A DNA stretch of 64,000 bases from JACADW01 sp963747985 (GTDB lineage Bacteria > Acidobacteriota > UBA6911): the NCBI GenBank assembly GCA_963747985.1, contig CAVVHG010000007.1, positions 494,214 to 558,213 on the forward strand, given 5' to 3'. Below, one piece after another: positions 24,960 through 33,187 of the stretch (positions are counted from its first letter, which is position 1; every line of letters begins with the position of its first letter). Made by a program: the position numbers and the translations under genes. The notes beneath the pieces are model-generated. The model was not told the origin of the DNA. It saw only the letters and a list, made by a program, of their open reading frames with translations, and did no database searches.

Positions 24960-25910
24960 ATGGCCTCACTGAACCAGAAAGACCTGCTGGGCATCGAGCA
25001 GCTCACTGTCGAGGAGATCCGGCTCATCCTGGACACCGCCGATGCACTCCGCCAGGTGGCCGATCGTCCGGTAAAGAAGGTCCCTGCGTTGCGCGGGAAG
25101 ACCGTCATCAACCTCTTCTTCGAAGCCTCCACCCGCACCCGTTCGTCGTTCGAACTCGCAGAGAAGAGGTTGAGTGCGGACATCCTGAATTTTGCGGTTT
25201 CGACCAGCAGTGTCTCGAAGGGAGAAACACTCGTGGACACGGCCCGGAACCTCGAGTCGATGGCCCCGGATATCATCGTGGTGAGACACTCCTCCGCAGG
25301 TGCGCCTCACCTGCTGAGCAGGGTCTGCCGTTCCTCGATCGTAAACGCCGGCGACGGGATGCACGAGCACCCAACGCAGGCGTTGCTGGATGCCCTGACG
25401 ATCCGTGAGGTCAAGGGCCGCCTCGGCGACTTGAAAATCGCCATCATCGGGGACATTTCCCACAGCCGCGTCGCCCGCTCCGACACGATTCTGTTTGACA
25501 AGATGGGGGCACAGGTGTGGGTCTGCGGCCCGCCGACCCTCATTCCCTGGGACTACGGCAAGCTTGGGGCCCACATCACGAGCCATATTGAAGAGGTGCT
25601 GGAAGGGGCTGACGTGGTGATGATGCTCCGGGTTCAGCATGAGCGTCAGAACGAGGCTTTTCTGCCCAGCACGCGCGAGTACTACAATTTCTATGGCCTG
25701 ACCCGCGAGCGGATGCGCCTGGCGAAAAAAGACACAATTGTCATGCATCCGGGACCTATGAACCGCGGAGTCGAGATCGACTCCGATGTCGCAGATGCTC
25801 CCTACTCGGTCATCCTGGATCAGGTGGCCAACGGCGTCGCCACCAGGATGGCCGTTCTGTATCTGCTCTCCGGCAACGCGGGGCTCAAACCCCGAAAACA
25901 ATCGAGATAG
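24960..25910 (+). CDS. pyrB: Aspartate carbamoyltransferase catalytic subunit
   Basis: Condenses carbamoyl phosphate with aspartate, the committed pyrimidine step. In 316 residues the phosphate-binding loop FEASTRTRSSFE (Ser57-Arg61), MHEHPTQALLD and the aspartate-site MHPGPMNRGVEI are all intact. No regulatory pyrI gene adjoins, which suits the PyrB-PyrC type of complex seen in bacteria where the two genes lie together; that association is inferred. pyrC starts 8 nt downstream. Confidence 0.97.
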   Translation: MASLNQKDLLGIEQLTVEEIRLILDTADALRQVADRPVKKVPALRGKTVINLFFEASTRTRSSFELAEKRLSADILNFAVSTSSVSKGETLVDTARNLESMAPDIIVVRHSSAGAPHLLSRVCRSSIVNAGDGMHEHPTQALLDALTIREVKGRLGDLKIAIIGDISHSRVARSDTILFDKMGAQVWVCGPPTLIPWDYGKLGAHITSHIEEVLEGADVVMMLRVQHERQNEAFLPSTREYYNFYGLTRERMRLAKKDTIVMHPGPMNRGVEIDSDVADAPYSVILDQVANGVATRMAVLYLLSGNAGLKPRKQSR

Positions 25911-25918
25911 AACCGGCT

Positions 25919-27193
25919 ATGCAACTCATCGTCCGGCAGGGACGGGTTGTCGACCCCACCCAGAGACTCAACAAGGTTGTCGACATCGGCATCGAGGAAG
26001 GACGCGTGGCCGAAATCGCGCCCAGGATCCGCAAGAGGGGCCGCAAGGAGATTGACGCGCGCGGCCTGGTCGTGTGTCCGGGCTTCATCGACATGCACGT
26101 CCATCTGCGCGAGCCCGGCCGCGAGGATTCCGAGACGATCGAATCCGGTACGAGCGCTGCAGCCCGGGGCGGATTCACCGGAGTCGCCTGCATGCCGAAC
26201 ACGACCCCGGTCAACGATTCCGAGGCCGTGACGGCATTCATCCTCGAGAGGGCCCGCGAGGCGTCCAGGATAGCTGTGTACCCGATCGGCGCCATCACCA
26301 AGGGAAGCCAGGGCGAGACTCTCGCGGAGGTCGGTGAGATGCACCGCACCGGCATCGTCGCCATCAGCGACGACGGGCGACCCGTGCAGAACAGCCAGGT
26401 CATGCGACGCGCGATGGAGTACTCGTGCGTCTTCGGACTGCCGATTATTGATCATTGCGAGGACCGCGATCTTGCGGCCGGCGGATGCATGAACGAGGGG
26501 TACTATTCGACACTTCTCGGTCTGCGCGGGATAAACCCGGCGGCCGAGGAAGTGCACGTCGTGCGGGACTGCGTACTGGCCCGGCAGACGGGTGCGCAGC
26601 TGCACATCGCCCATATTTCCACACGCCAGTCCCTGGCGGCGGTGGCACGGGCCAAGAAGGAAGGGGTCCGGGTGACCTGTGAGGTCACGCCTCATCACCT
26701 TCTGCTGACCGATGCGCAGGTGACTTCCTACGACACCAACATGAAGATGAACCCCCCGCTGCGCAGCGCGGAGGACGTCGACGCGCTGGTGCAGGGCTTG
26801 TGCTCGGGTGTGATCGACGCCCTTGCGACCGACCACGCTCCCCACAACATCAACGACAAGATGCTCGAGTTCGATCGCGCTCCGTTCGGTGTGGTTGGAC
26901 TCGAAACGGCTGTGAGCCTCATCCTGGACCGCTTCGTCCGCGCCGGGCTGATCGGGCTGGAGCGCCTGGTTGAGCTCTTTTCCACCAACCCGGCCAGGAT
27001 ACTGAGACTCGAGCGCGGGACCCTGACCCCCGGTTCATGGGCGGACCTTACGGTCCTGGATTGCGAGCGCCAGTCGGAGGTCCGTAGCGCCGAGTTCCTC
27101 TCGCGCAGCCGGAACACTCCCTTCGAGGGGTGGAAACTGAAAGGCGGCCCTGCGATCACGATTGTCAAAGGCAGAGTTGCCTGGAGCGGATGA
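25919..27193 (+). CDS. pyrC: Dihydroorotase (type I)
   Basis: Closes N-carbamoyl-aspartate to dihydroorotate. The 424-residue amidohydrolase has the metal-binding FIDMHVHLREPG (His60 and His62), a further His in IIDHCED and HIAHIST, and catalytic Asp in ALATDHAPHN. All metal ligands are present, so it looks active, unlike the inactive PyrC-like partners found with some PyrB enzymes. Third gene of the pyrR operon. Confidence 0.96.
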   Translation: MQLIVRQGRVVDPTQRLNKVVDIGIEEGRVAEIAPRIRKRGRKEIDARGLVVCPGFIDMHVHLREPGREDSETIESGTSAAARGGFTGVACMPNTTPVNDSEAVTAFILERAREASRIAVYPIGAITKGSQGETLAEVGEMHRTGIVAISDDGRPVQNSQVMRRAMEYSCVFGLPIIDHCEDRDLAAGGCMNEGYYSTLLGLRGINPAAEEVHVVRDCVLARQTGAQLHIAHISTRQSLAAVARAKKEGVRVTCEVTPHHLLLTDAQVTSYDTNMKMNPPLRSAEDVDALVQGLCSGVIDALATDHAPHNINDKMLEFDRAPFGVVGLETAVSLILDRFVRAGLIGLERLVELFSTNPARILRLERGTLTPGSWADLTVLDCERQSEVRSAEFLSRSRNTPFEGWKLKGGPAITIVKGRVAWSG

Positions 27194-27202
27194 CCGGCAT
27201 CC

Positions 27203-27221
27203 TTCGATTTCGACTGCGATC
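27203..27221. repeat. Short TTCGAT-TTCGAC-TGCGAT tract
   Basis: Hexamer-periodic tract 10 nt after the pyrC stop, in the convergent gap with the FtsB-like gene. It matches the style of tracts in three other gaps of this window. Confidence 0.35.
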
Positions 27222-27277
27222 AGGCCGATCGAGGTCAAATCCGAAACCAGGGACGGGGATCCGGGGAGAACCTGGGG

Positions 27278-27595
27278 TCACTTCGGCTTCTTTGGCGGCG
27301 GCTCCGGAGGCAACAGCTGAATAATCTCGTCGGTCCCCGCGTAACCGCGCTCGCGCGCCACCCGCTCCAGCGTCCGTTTGTCGGATTTCAATGCCTGAAT
27401 CCGGGACCGCGCTTCCTCATTGGCCAACTTCAGCTCGCTGACCTTTGCCTTCTGTGCCTGGAGCTCTACCTGGGCTTTCTTGAGTTCTGTATAACCGTGC
27501 GGGCCCCACACTGTCAGGGCGGCGGCCGCAATCGCTCCCACGATGGAGAGGATGTAGTAAGCCTCCTTCCAGGACGAAACCTCGCGACGTCTCAT
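27278..27595 (-). CDS. FtsB/DivIC-like septum formation initiator protein
   Basis: A 105-residue bitopic protein: one transmembrane helix (about residues 12-29, YYILSIVGAIAAAALTVW), then a coiled coil (ELKKAQVELQAQKAKVSELK and on) and a proline-rich tail (LLPPEPPPKKPK). This layout and the region ERVARERGYAGTDE, like the family's ARexLgmv segment, match FtsB/DivIC, which links division proteins FtsL and FtsQ. Sequence similarity in such proteins is low, so other coiled-coil membrane proteins remain possible. Divergent from cutA. Confidence 0.65.
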   Translation of the reverse strand: MRRREVSSWKEAYYILSIVGAIAAAALTVWGPHGYTELKKAQVELQAQKAKVSELKLANEEARSRIQALKSDKRTLERVARERGYAGTDEIIQLLPPEPPPKKPK

Positions 27596-27618
27596 ACTGT
27601 CTCAGGCAATTGGCCGCA

Positions 27619-27647
27619 TTGACATCTGGAATCTGAGCAGATAATAC
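27619..27647 (+). promoter_or_regulatory. Promoter of cutA
   Basis: TTGACA and TAATAC with a 17-nt spacer; start expected about 27654, 23 nt before the cutA ATG. Confidence 0.75.
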
Positions 27648-27676
27648 TCAACTGGACCTGCATTGCAACGGAAAAT

Positions 27677-28006
27677 ATGAACGAGATAGTGGTATTGAGC
27701 ACGGTCGACTCGGTTGAACTGGGGCGGAAGATCGCTTGCGCGCTCGTCGACGCGGGGCTCGCGGCCTGCGTCAACATCATTCCCGGTGTGCGCTCCGTCT
27801 ACCGGTGGCAGGGGAAGACCTGCGATGAGGGAGAGTTGCTGCTCCTCATCAAGACGACCGCCGGGCGGTTCGAAGATGTTCGCCGCCAGATCCGTGAGCT
27901 GCACACCTACCAGGTGCCCGAGGTAATCTCGCTGCCCATCGGCGCAGCCGACCGGGATTACATTTCCTGGTTGTGCGAGCAGGTTGGCGGAACCGGCGGG
28001 GCGTGA
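27677..28006 (+). CDS. cutA: Divalent cation tolerance protein
   Basis: A 109-residue CutA, a trimeric ferredoxin-like protein linked genetically to copper tolerance, although its biochemical role is unsettled. Matching features are VLSTVDSVELGRKIACALVD, AACVNIIPGVRSVYRWQGK, the acidic segment EGELLLLIKTT, and LHTYQVPEVISLPI. Length is typical. It is monocistronic by position, with its own promoter and convergent downstream neighbour. Confidence 0.94.
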   Translation: MNEIVVLSTVDSVELGRKIACALVDAGLAACVNIIPGVRSVYRWQGKTCDEGELLLLIKTTAGRFEDVRRQIRELHTYQVPEVISLPIGAADRDYISWLCEQVGGTGGA

Positions 28007-28009
28007 CCG

Positions 28010-28024
28010 CACCCGTAGCGGGTG
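28010..28024 (+). terminator. Small stem-loop after cutA
   Basis: CACCCG and CGGGTG pair with a 3-nt loop directly after the cutA stop, followed by TTGCGCG. Short stem and poor T tract; a weak terminator candidate between convergent genes. Confidence 0.3.
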
Positions 28025-28060
28025 TTGCGCGTCTCGCTCAGAGCGCAAAGGATTGAGGCC

Positions 28061-28831
28061 TCACCTGTTTTTCCACTTAGGGGCGCGTCTCTCCAGGAAA
28101 GCCTGGATTCCCTCAGCGGTGTCCTCGAGGTCCATCAGCTGATTAAGGTAGATGGATTCGGCACGCCTGATTCGATCATCGAGCTTCGCCGAGCGCGTCT
28201 CGCGCGCCTCGAGTAAGGCAAGTGCAGTAACAGGCACCGAAATCCCCCGGAAAGAGGCGGCCAGCTCCTCGATGGCGGCGGCCATCCTCTCTTCGGGTAT
28301 GGTGCGCGAGATCAGTCCAATGCCCTCGGCCTCTTTTGCCGAGATCAGGTTGCCTGTCAGGATAAGTTCCGTCGCGCGCCTGGTTCCCACGAGTCCGGGC
28401 AGGATGATGTGAGCCACAGACGGGATCGTGCCGGTCTTGACCTCAGGCTGACCGAAAGACGACTTTTCGGTTGCGAAAACGAAATCACAGCTGGCGGCCA
28501 GTTCGTTGCCCGCGCCAAGGGCCATGCCGCGGACGACCGCCAGTGTCGGTCGCGGTACGGAATGGAGCAGCCGCACGACATGATGAAATCGCTCGAGCAG
28601 GAGGAAGATTGCGTCCCTCGTCTGTTCCGACATCTCCAATCCGGTGGAGAAGGCAGGGGTGTCCGAATCGATGACCAGCAGGCGGCACTCAGGGTCGTCT
28701 CCCAGGGATTCGAGATGCTCTTCCATCTGCCTCAGTAGTTCAAGGTTCAGGAAGTTGAGTGGGGGCCGACGCATTATCAGGCGCGTGATGTCCCCTGTGG
28801 TAGTCAGCGAGGTCAATTCAGGGGCTTCCAT
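28061..28831 (-). CDS. Enoyl-CoA hydratase/isomerase family protein
   Basis: A 256-residue crotonase-fold protein. The oxyanion-hole segments are AFSTGLEMS and VRGMALGAGNELAASCDFVF, and FGQPEVKTGTIPSVAHIILP follows. Hydratases of beta-oxidation usually have a Glu at GMALGGGCELA and another in FGQPE; the first position here reads GAGNELA. RPPLNFLNLELLRQME resembles dienoyl-CoA hydratases of aromatic degradation, so a specialised acyl-CoA substrate is possible (inference). ATG at 28831 is chosen from homology; the open frame runs 180 nt further but overlaps the divergent gene's start. Confidence 0.85.
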   Translation of the reverse strand: MEAPELTSLTTTGDITRLIMRRPPLNFLNLELLRQMEEHLESLGDDPECRLLVIDSDTPAFSTGLEMSEQTRDAIFLLLERFHHVVRLLHSVPRPTLAVVRGMALGAGNELAASCDFVFATEKSSFGQPEVKTGTIPSVAHIILPGLVGTRRATELILTGNLISAKEAEGIGLISRTIPEERMAAAIEELAASFRGISVPVTALALLEARETRSAKLDDRIRRAESIYLNQLMDLEDTAEGIQAFLERRAPKWKNR

Positions 28832-28932
28832 ACGGGTAGTCCTGTCGAAATTTCTGAAATCCGGGTGCAACCGTTGAAACTTATCGGAAGAAGGCGGCAG
28901 AAGCTCCTGCCAATTCTTGGTTGCCGTCGGCA

Positions 28933-30450
28933 ATGCACCGGGATTTTCAGACATACCTGCGCAGGCAGAGACTCCAGCTGGAACGGATCTCCCTGGAAAA
29001 GGGAGATGCAACGGTCATGTGGCGCTTCGAAGAACTGGGGACCTGGAACGATCTCCACGCACAATGGCGCGACTTCCGGCATCAGACCAGACTCCTCTTC
29101 AATACTCCCCGCGGTCGTCTGCTGCGCATCGTCAGGTCTCTGGAACTCACCTCTCATGGTGCGAGAATCCTCCTGGCCGGCAAAAGCAGTCAGGTGAGTG
29201 AGACGCTGGATGTAATCTGGAAGGAGCCGAGGCAGCATCTCAGTCAACCTGACAGCATGTTCGAACTGGCTCGCTCATGGCTGAGACAACAGGCGCCCGG
29301 GGCCGCGATCCTGCGCTGCTCGCGGCGTTCCGACCTGGCGGCGTCACTCTCCCGGCTCTTCCTGAGAGTCCATGCCCGCCTCCGTCAAACAGATTACCTG
29401 CTGCTGGCGTCTCCCGCGACGGAGGACAAGGACAGAACACCCGAAATGCTTGGCCAGGCTCTCATCTGGGTACAGATCCTCCGCCGGCGCAACCTCCTGC
29501 GGGCTACGCCGAGAGTGGTACTCCTTGCCCCCTGGGACAGATCGCCCGCGCTTCACCATCGCGCCGGCGTGCTTGACAGGTCACGAGCGGCCGTTGAGCT
29601 ATGGGAGTACCGACCCTGCGGCCAGGATTGGAAGCTTCGAAGGGCGCCGCCTCCCCCCGCACCTGTGGAACACGTTGATTACCGCTGGCCCGTTCTGGGA
29701 CCATTCAGATGGAGTCAAGCCCTGGCGGACGTGCTCGACCTTGCCCCGGGCGACATCCGGCGCCATCCGCGGTTCCAGGAATATGATTCGCTGCGTCTGC
29801 GCGGACTCGAGTTCGCCCGGGCGGAAGGGGTGGCTCGCGACCGTGTGACCTTCGGCATCGGGCCGCAACGCACCTACCTGACCGCAGATAACTTCGATCA
29901 ATTACGCGAACTGGTGGAGGGGATCCTTTATTACCGCCGGCCTGACAGCCCGGATGTGCATCACAGGTATTTCCGACTCCAGGCGGAACGCTGGCTCGAA
30001 AGTCTGATTCTGGATGACATTGACCGGCTCCTTCCGGAACTCGCCCCCGGATCGGTCTATTCGCAGATCCCCGTCTACCTGGGCAGCGAGCAGGGGAGAG
30101 TGGATATTCTCGGCGCGGACCTCGACGGCACGCTGGTGGTAATGGAGCTCAAGGTGATGGAAGATCCTGGCCTGCCGCTTCAGGCTCTCGACTACTGGGG
30201 AAGGGTGATCCGGCACAATCACTCGGGGGACTTCGGACGACGTGGCTACTTCAGCGAGGTCAAGCTAAACCGCCAACCGCCCAGGATCTATCTCGTGTCG
30301 CCCGTGTTCTCGTTTCACGATACGACCGAAAAAATCCTCGACTTCGTTAGCCCGGGAATTGAGATATGGAAAATTGCCCTCAATTCCGACTGGCGATGCG
30401 GTGTGAGGATCCTGAGCCGAACACGGGTCAGGCAGAGCCGCGGAACGTGA
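28933..30450 (+). CDS. Unrecognised protein with PD-(D/E)XK nuclease-like C-terminus
   Basis: A 505-residue soluble protein. I do not recognise the N-terminal 280 residues, which are Arg-rich and contain predicted helices (MHRDFQTYLRRQRLQLERIS). The C-terminal region (about 310-480) has SQIPVYLGSEQGRVDILGAD then LVVMELKV at about residues 380-406: an Asp followed by Glu-x-Lys, the arrangement of PD-(D/E)XK and NucS-like nuclease folds. A conserved Gln (LQALDYWGRV) follows, as in many such enzymes. Whether it cuts DNA is not shown. ATG at 28933 is used; a TTG 12 nt earlier is possible, and neither has a clear ribosome site. Divergent from the enoyl-CoA hydratase gene. Confidence 0.75.
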   Translation: MHRDFQTYLRRQRLQLERISLEKGDATVMWRFEELGTWNDLHAQWRDFRHQTRLLFNTPRGRLLRIVRSLELTSHGARILLAGKSSQVSETLDVIWKEPRQHLSQPDSMFELARSWLRQQAPGAAILRCSRRSDLAASLSRLFLRVHARLRQTDYLLLASPATEDKDRTPEMLGQALIWVQILRRRNLLRATPRVVLLAPWDRSPALHHRAGVLDRSRAAVELWEYRPCGQDWKLRRAPPPPAPVEHVDYRWPVLGPFRWSQALADVLDLAPGDIRRHPRFQEYDSLRLRGLEFARAEGVARDRVTFGIGPQRTYLTADNFDQLRELVEGILYYRRPDSPDVHHRYFRLQAERWLESLILDDIDRLLPELAPGSVYSQIPVYLGSEQGRVDILGADLDGTLVVMELKVMEDPGLPLQALDYWGRVIRHNHSGDFGRRGYFSEVKLNRQPPRIYLVSPVFSFHDTTEKILDFVSPGIEIWKIALNSDWRCGVRILSRTRVRQSRGT

Positions 30451-30473
30451 ATTGAGGGCAGCGGCGGATGGAT

Positions 30474-30644
30474 CTACTGTTTCTGATTCTTGTCAGGCTC
30501 TTCCTGGCCGGCCTTCAGCGCAGACTTGAAGTTCCTGATGCCTTCTCCGAGTCCCTTGCCGAGCTGCGGGATCTTGTTAACCCCGAATATCAGCACTACG
30601 ATCACCAGAATAACCAGCAGCTCTGGCATTCCTATCGGTCCCAT
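30474..30644 (-). CDS. tatA: Sec-independent translocase subunit TatA/E
   Basis: A 56-residue TatA: one N-terminal membrane helix (MPELLVILVIVVLIFGVNKI), the Phe-Gly hinge, the amphipathic helix PQLGKGLGEGIRNFKSALK and a charged tail. It forms the pore-like part of the twin-arginine pathway, which at least two Tat-signal enzymes of this window would use. tatB and tatC are not here. ATG at 30644 has ACGGAGA upstream; the gene is preceded by a strong promoter. Confidence 0.93.
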   Translation of the reverse strand: MGPIGMPELLVILVIVVLIFGVNKIPQLGKGLGEGIRNFKSALKAGQEEPDKNQKQ

Positions 30645-30684
30645 ATCAAATCTCCGTTCTCCTGCCCCTTGTGGGCACGGGTAA

Positions 30685-30713
30685 AGCGTACTTGACTGCC
30701 TCATGGATGTCAA
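30685..30713 (-). promoter_or_regulatory. Promoter of tatA
   Basis: On the minus strand TTGACA (30713-30708) and TACGCT (30690-30685) are 17 nt apart. Start expected near 30678, about 34 nt before the tatA ATG. Confidence 0.7.
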
Positions 30714-30819
30714 TTGCGGTGGTTCCCGCGCCACCACCGCGCAGGTCGGAATCGCTGTGCCGGCTTCGGCGCCTGCGATTCAAGAGAGAATCCGCCTCGG
30801 GAGACCTGATCCGCCCGGA

Positions 30820-32718
30820 TCAAAGCAGGACCCGATCGTTGCCCTGCCTGCGCGTGAACCGTTCTCTATCAAGGAATTCCAGCAGCGGTATGGCGTGCTT
30901 GCGCGTCAGGTCGAACAGCTGTTTGAACTCAGCCACACCGAACCTGGAGCCGGGGGAGTAACTTGCGTGGATTCTCCGCTTGATCTCATCGAGCACCTCC
31001 CGATGATAGGTCAGTTCGTCGGAGACCTTGACCAGGGTGCGCTCGCGCTGCATCAGGAAATAGATCTTGCGCACCAGCCCGGGATCCGCTTTGAGCGACG
31101 ACGTGAGTTCGCCGAGTGACGGGGGCTGGTAGCCGGACCGGCGGAAGACGGTCTCAATCAGTTCTCTGAGGCGGAGTTCCTCCCCGGAAAGCTGAACCTC
31201 CCGGCCGTGGAGCGAGACCATCTCATCCTGCAACGAGATCTTCTTCGCCTGGACCAGCCCCTCGAGGCAGTTACGGAAGACCTCCAGCGGCAGGTCGTCA
31301 AAGAGACGTTTCCGCAGTTCTTCTCTGGAAATACCTTTGAGCAGCGGATTTTCCGAGTGGAACCTCGAGATCAGCGCCACCGTGTCCCGCTCGAGGCCGG
31401 CCATTGTCCCTGGGAGGACGAGTATCGGGACCGGCGCGGGCACGGCGAAGATTGCCCGCGCGCTGCTGACGTCCTGCAGTTGAGCTCGTATAACCGGGTC
31501 CTTGAGGCCGAGGAGTGCGTTAAGCTCTCGCAGGTCCAGCACACGCCGCGCGTGCGACCTCAGGAACACCGGGATCTTCTCAGCGAAAGAGCCTCCGTCG
31601 AGTGTCTCGAGGTCAGCCTGCACCTGCCGGTCGGTGGTTTTGTGTTTGGCGGGCCTGGGGTGAAGTACCTTTCCGCCTCCGATGGTGACGGCCGGTGAGA
31701 ACTGCCGGATGATAAAGGCGTCACCGTGCAGGCAGAAGATCGGCGCGTCCAATCGCATCTGAGCGTAAGCCGTTTCTCCCTGCATGAGAGTGTCGCGCCC
31801 GAGCAGGGAGACGCGCGCAAGGACCTCTGAGGTCCCGTGGTGGAAACGAACCTTGACGAGGTTCTTCAGGGGCTGAGCAGTCGGAAGAGTCGAAAGGCGG
31901 ACGTCCACAAGTTGGGTTGCATGGAACTGGCCGGGGACCGTAACGACATCACCTCGCCTGACCTGCGAGAGATCCACGCCCTGGAGGTTGACGGCGGTCC
32001 GCTGTCCTGCAACGGCGTGTTCGGTCGACTGGCCGTGTACCTGAAGGCCGCGCACGCGGGCCGTCAGTCCCCCGGGGACCAGCTGGACCTCCTCGTCCTT
32101 GTGCAACTCGCCGGATGTCAGGGTCCCTGTCACCACGGTTCCGAAACCCCGGACGGAAAACGCGCGGTCGACGGGCAGCCTGAGCAGCCTGTCTGCCGGG
32201 CGGGGGGGTATCCGGAGCGACATCTCATGGATCGCCGCTTTCAGCACTTCAACGCCAGCGCCCGTCACAGCGCTCACCGGGATTATCGGTGCACCTTCCA
32301 TGAAGGATCCGCTCGTCGCAGCGGCGATCTCCTCCCGCACCAGTTCCACCAGCTCGGGATCGACAAGATCCGTCTTGGTAATCACGGCGATCCCCCGCTC
32401 GATACCGAGCAACCGGCAAATGTCGAAGTGCTCCCGCGTCTGCGGCATGATCGATTCATCAGCGGCGACCACGAGGAGAACCAGGTCGATCCCCCCCACA
32501 CCGGCAAGCATGTTCTTTACGAACCTTTCGTGTCCCGGCACGTCGACGATCCCGGCCTGCACTGATCCAAGGTCAAGGTGGGCGAACCCCAAGTCGATGG
32601 TGATGCCGCGGAGCTTCTCTTCCTTCAGCCGGTCCGGGTCTGTGCCGGTAAGAGCCTTCACCAAAGCGCTCTTGCCGTGATCGATGTGACCCGCTGTACC
32701 AATGATGATGTGTCGCAT
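30820..32718 (-). CDS. selB: Selenocysteine-specific elongation factor
   Basis: Delivers Sec-tRNA to UGA codons that have a SECIS element. The 632-residue protein begins MRHIIIGTAGHIDHGKS (GTPase G1), then DVPGHERFVKNML (G3) and TKTDLVD (G4), two beta-barrel domains, and C-terminal winged helices that bind SECIS RNA (about residues 380-632, such as KGISREELRKRLF and RFGVAEFKQLFDLTRKHAIP). So the organism is expected to make selenoproteins, although selA, selC and any UGA-containing gene are outside this window. ATG at 32718 gives the standard N-terminus; its ribosome site is weak. Confidence 0.95.
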   Translation of the reverse strand: MRHIIIGTAGHIDHGKSALVKALTGTDPDRLKEEKLRGITIDLGFAHLDLGSVQAGIVDVPGHERFVKNMLAGVGGIDLVLLVVAADESIMPQTREHFDICRLLGIERGIAVITKTDLVDPELVELVREEIAAATSGSFMEGAPIIPVSAVTGAGVEVLKAAIHEMSLRIPPRPADRLLRLPVDRAFSVRGFGTVVTGTLTSGELHKDEEVQLVPGGLTARVRGLQVHGQSTEHAVAGQRTAVNLQGVDLSQVRRGDVVTVPGQFHATQLVDVRLSTLPTAQPLKNLVKVRFHHGTSEVLARVSLLGRDTLMQGETAYAQMRLDAPIFCLHGDAFIIRQFSPAVTIGGGKVLHPRPAKHKTTDRQVQADLETLDGGSFAEKIPVFLRSHARRVLDLRELNALLGLKDPVIRAQLQDVSSARAIFAVPAPVPILVLPGTMAGLERDTVALISRFHSENPLLKGISREELRKRLFDDLPLEVFRNCLEGLVQAKKISLQDEMVSLHGREVQLSGEELRLRELIETVFRRSGYQPPSLGELTSSLKADPGLVRKIYFLMQRERTLVKVSDELTYHREVLDEIKRRIHASYSPGSRFGVAEFKQLFDLTRKHAIPLLEFLDRERFTRRQGNDRVLL

Positions 32719-33066
32719 GGATCTTCTGAATGAGGCGGAATTCGCGGAAAAAAGACCTTTCGCGCGGAACCCGAACAATTTAACCACAGTTCCATCGGCG
32801 CGGCCAGTCTATGCAGCAGTCCCTCTTCACCCATGAGGGAGCGCGGGTCCTCGGCCATGGCGCACGCCAACTCCTTGCCGCCCGGCGCTGTGCTCAATGA
32901 GCCGCAAGGAAGAATCTCCGGACACGGAAAAGCAAGCGCGGAAGGAGTCATCACGTTTTGTCTGCGTCCGTGGGCGGTCTTCCGTGTCCCAAAGTCCCGT
33001 CTCCTGGATGGTTCATCAATGACCTCGGTCCGGAGCGTCCGAATCACGGCGCGAGGAAGGAAACGC
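32719..33066. other. Noncoding gap between selB and ffh
   Basis: Part of a 469-nt intergenic stretch. No tRNA-Sec cloverleaf (no suitable TCA anticodon stem), no 4.5S-type GGAAGG-AAGCAGC loop and no convincing open frame was found. Several open frames cross it but have no ribosome site or homology features. Confidence 0.4.
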
Positions 33067-33095
33067 TTGACTGCCTTGGGGCGCGTCAGTACCTT
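33067..33095 (+). promoter_or_regulatory. Probable promoter of the ffh-rplS operon
   Basis: TTGACT and TACCTT separated by 17 nt; start expected near 33102, 86 nt before the ffh ATG. The -10 box is only a partial match. Confidence 0.5.
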
Positions 33096-33187
33096 TACTG
33101 GCTGCTCAATGGGGCTAAGAGAGGGTGTGGGGCCGTGTGGCGAGAAGCAGTTGAGTCCCGACCCCGGCGGATCATTCAGGCGAAGAG

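Noticed and set aside
32719..33187. Possible selC tRNA or SRP RNA between selB and ffh
   Set aside because: No tRNA-Sec features (TCA anticodon stem, GTTCGA arm) and no conserved 4.5S loop were found on either strand.
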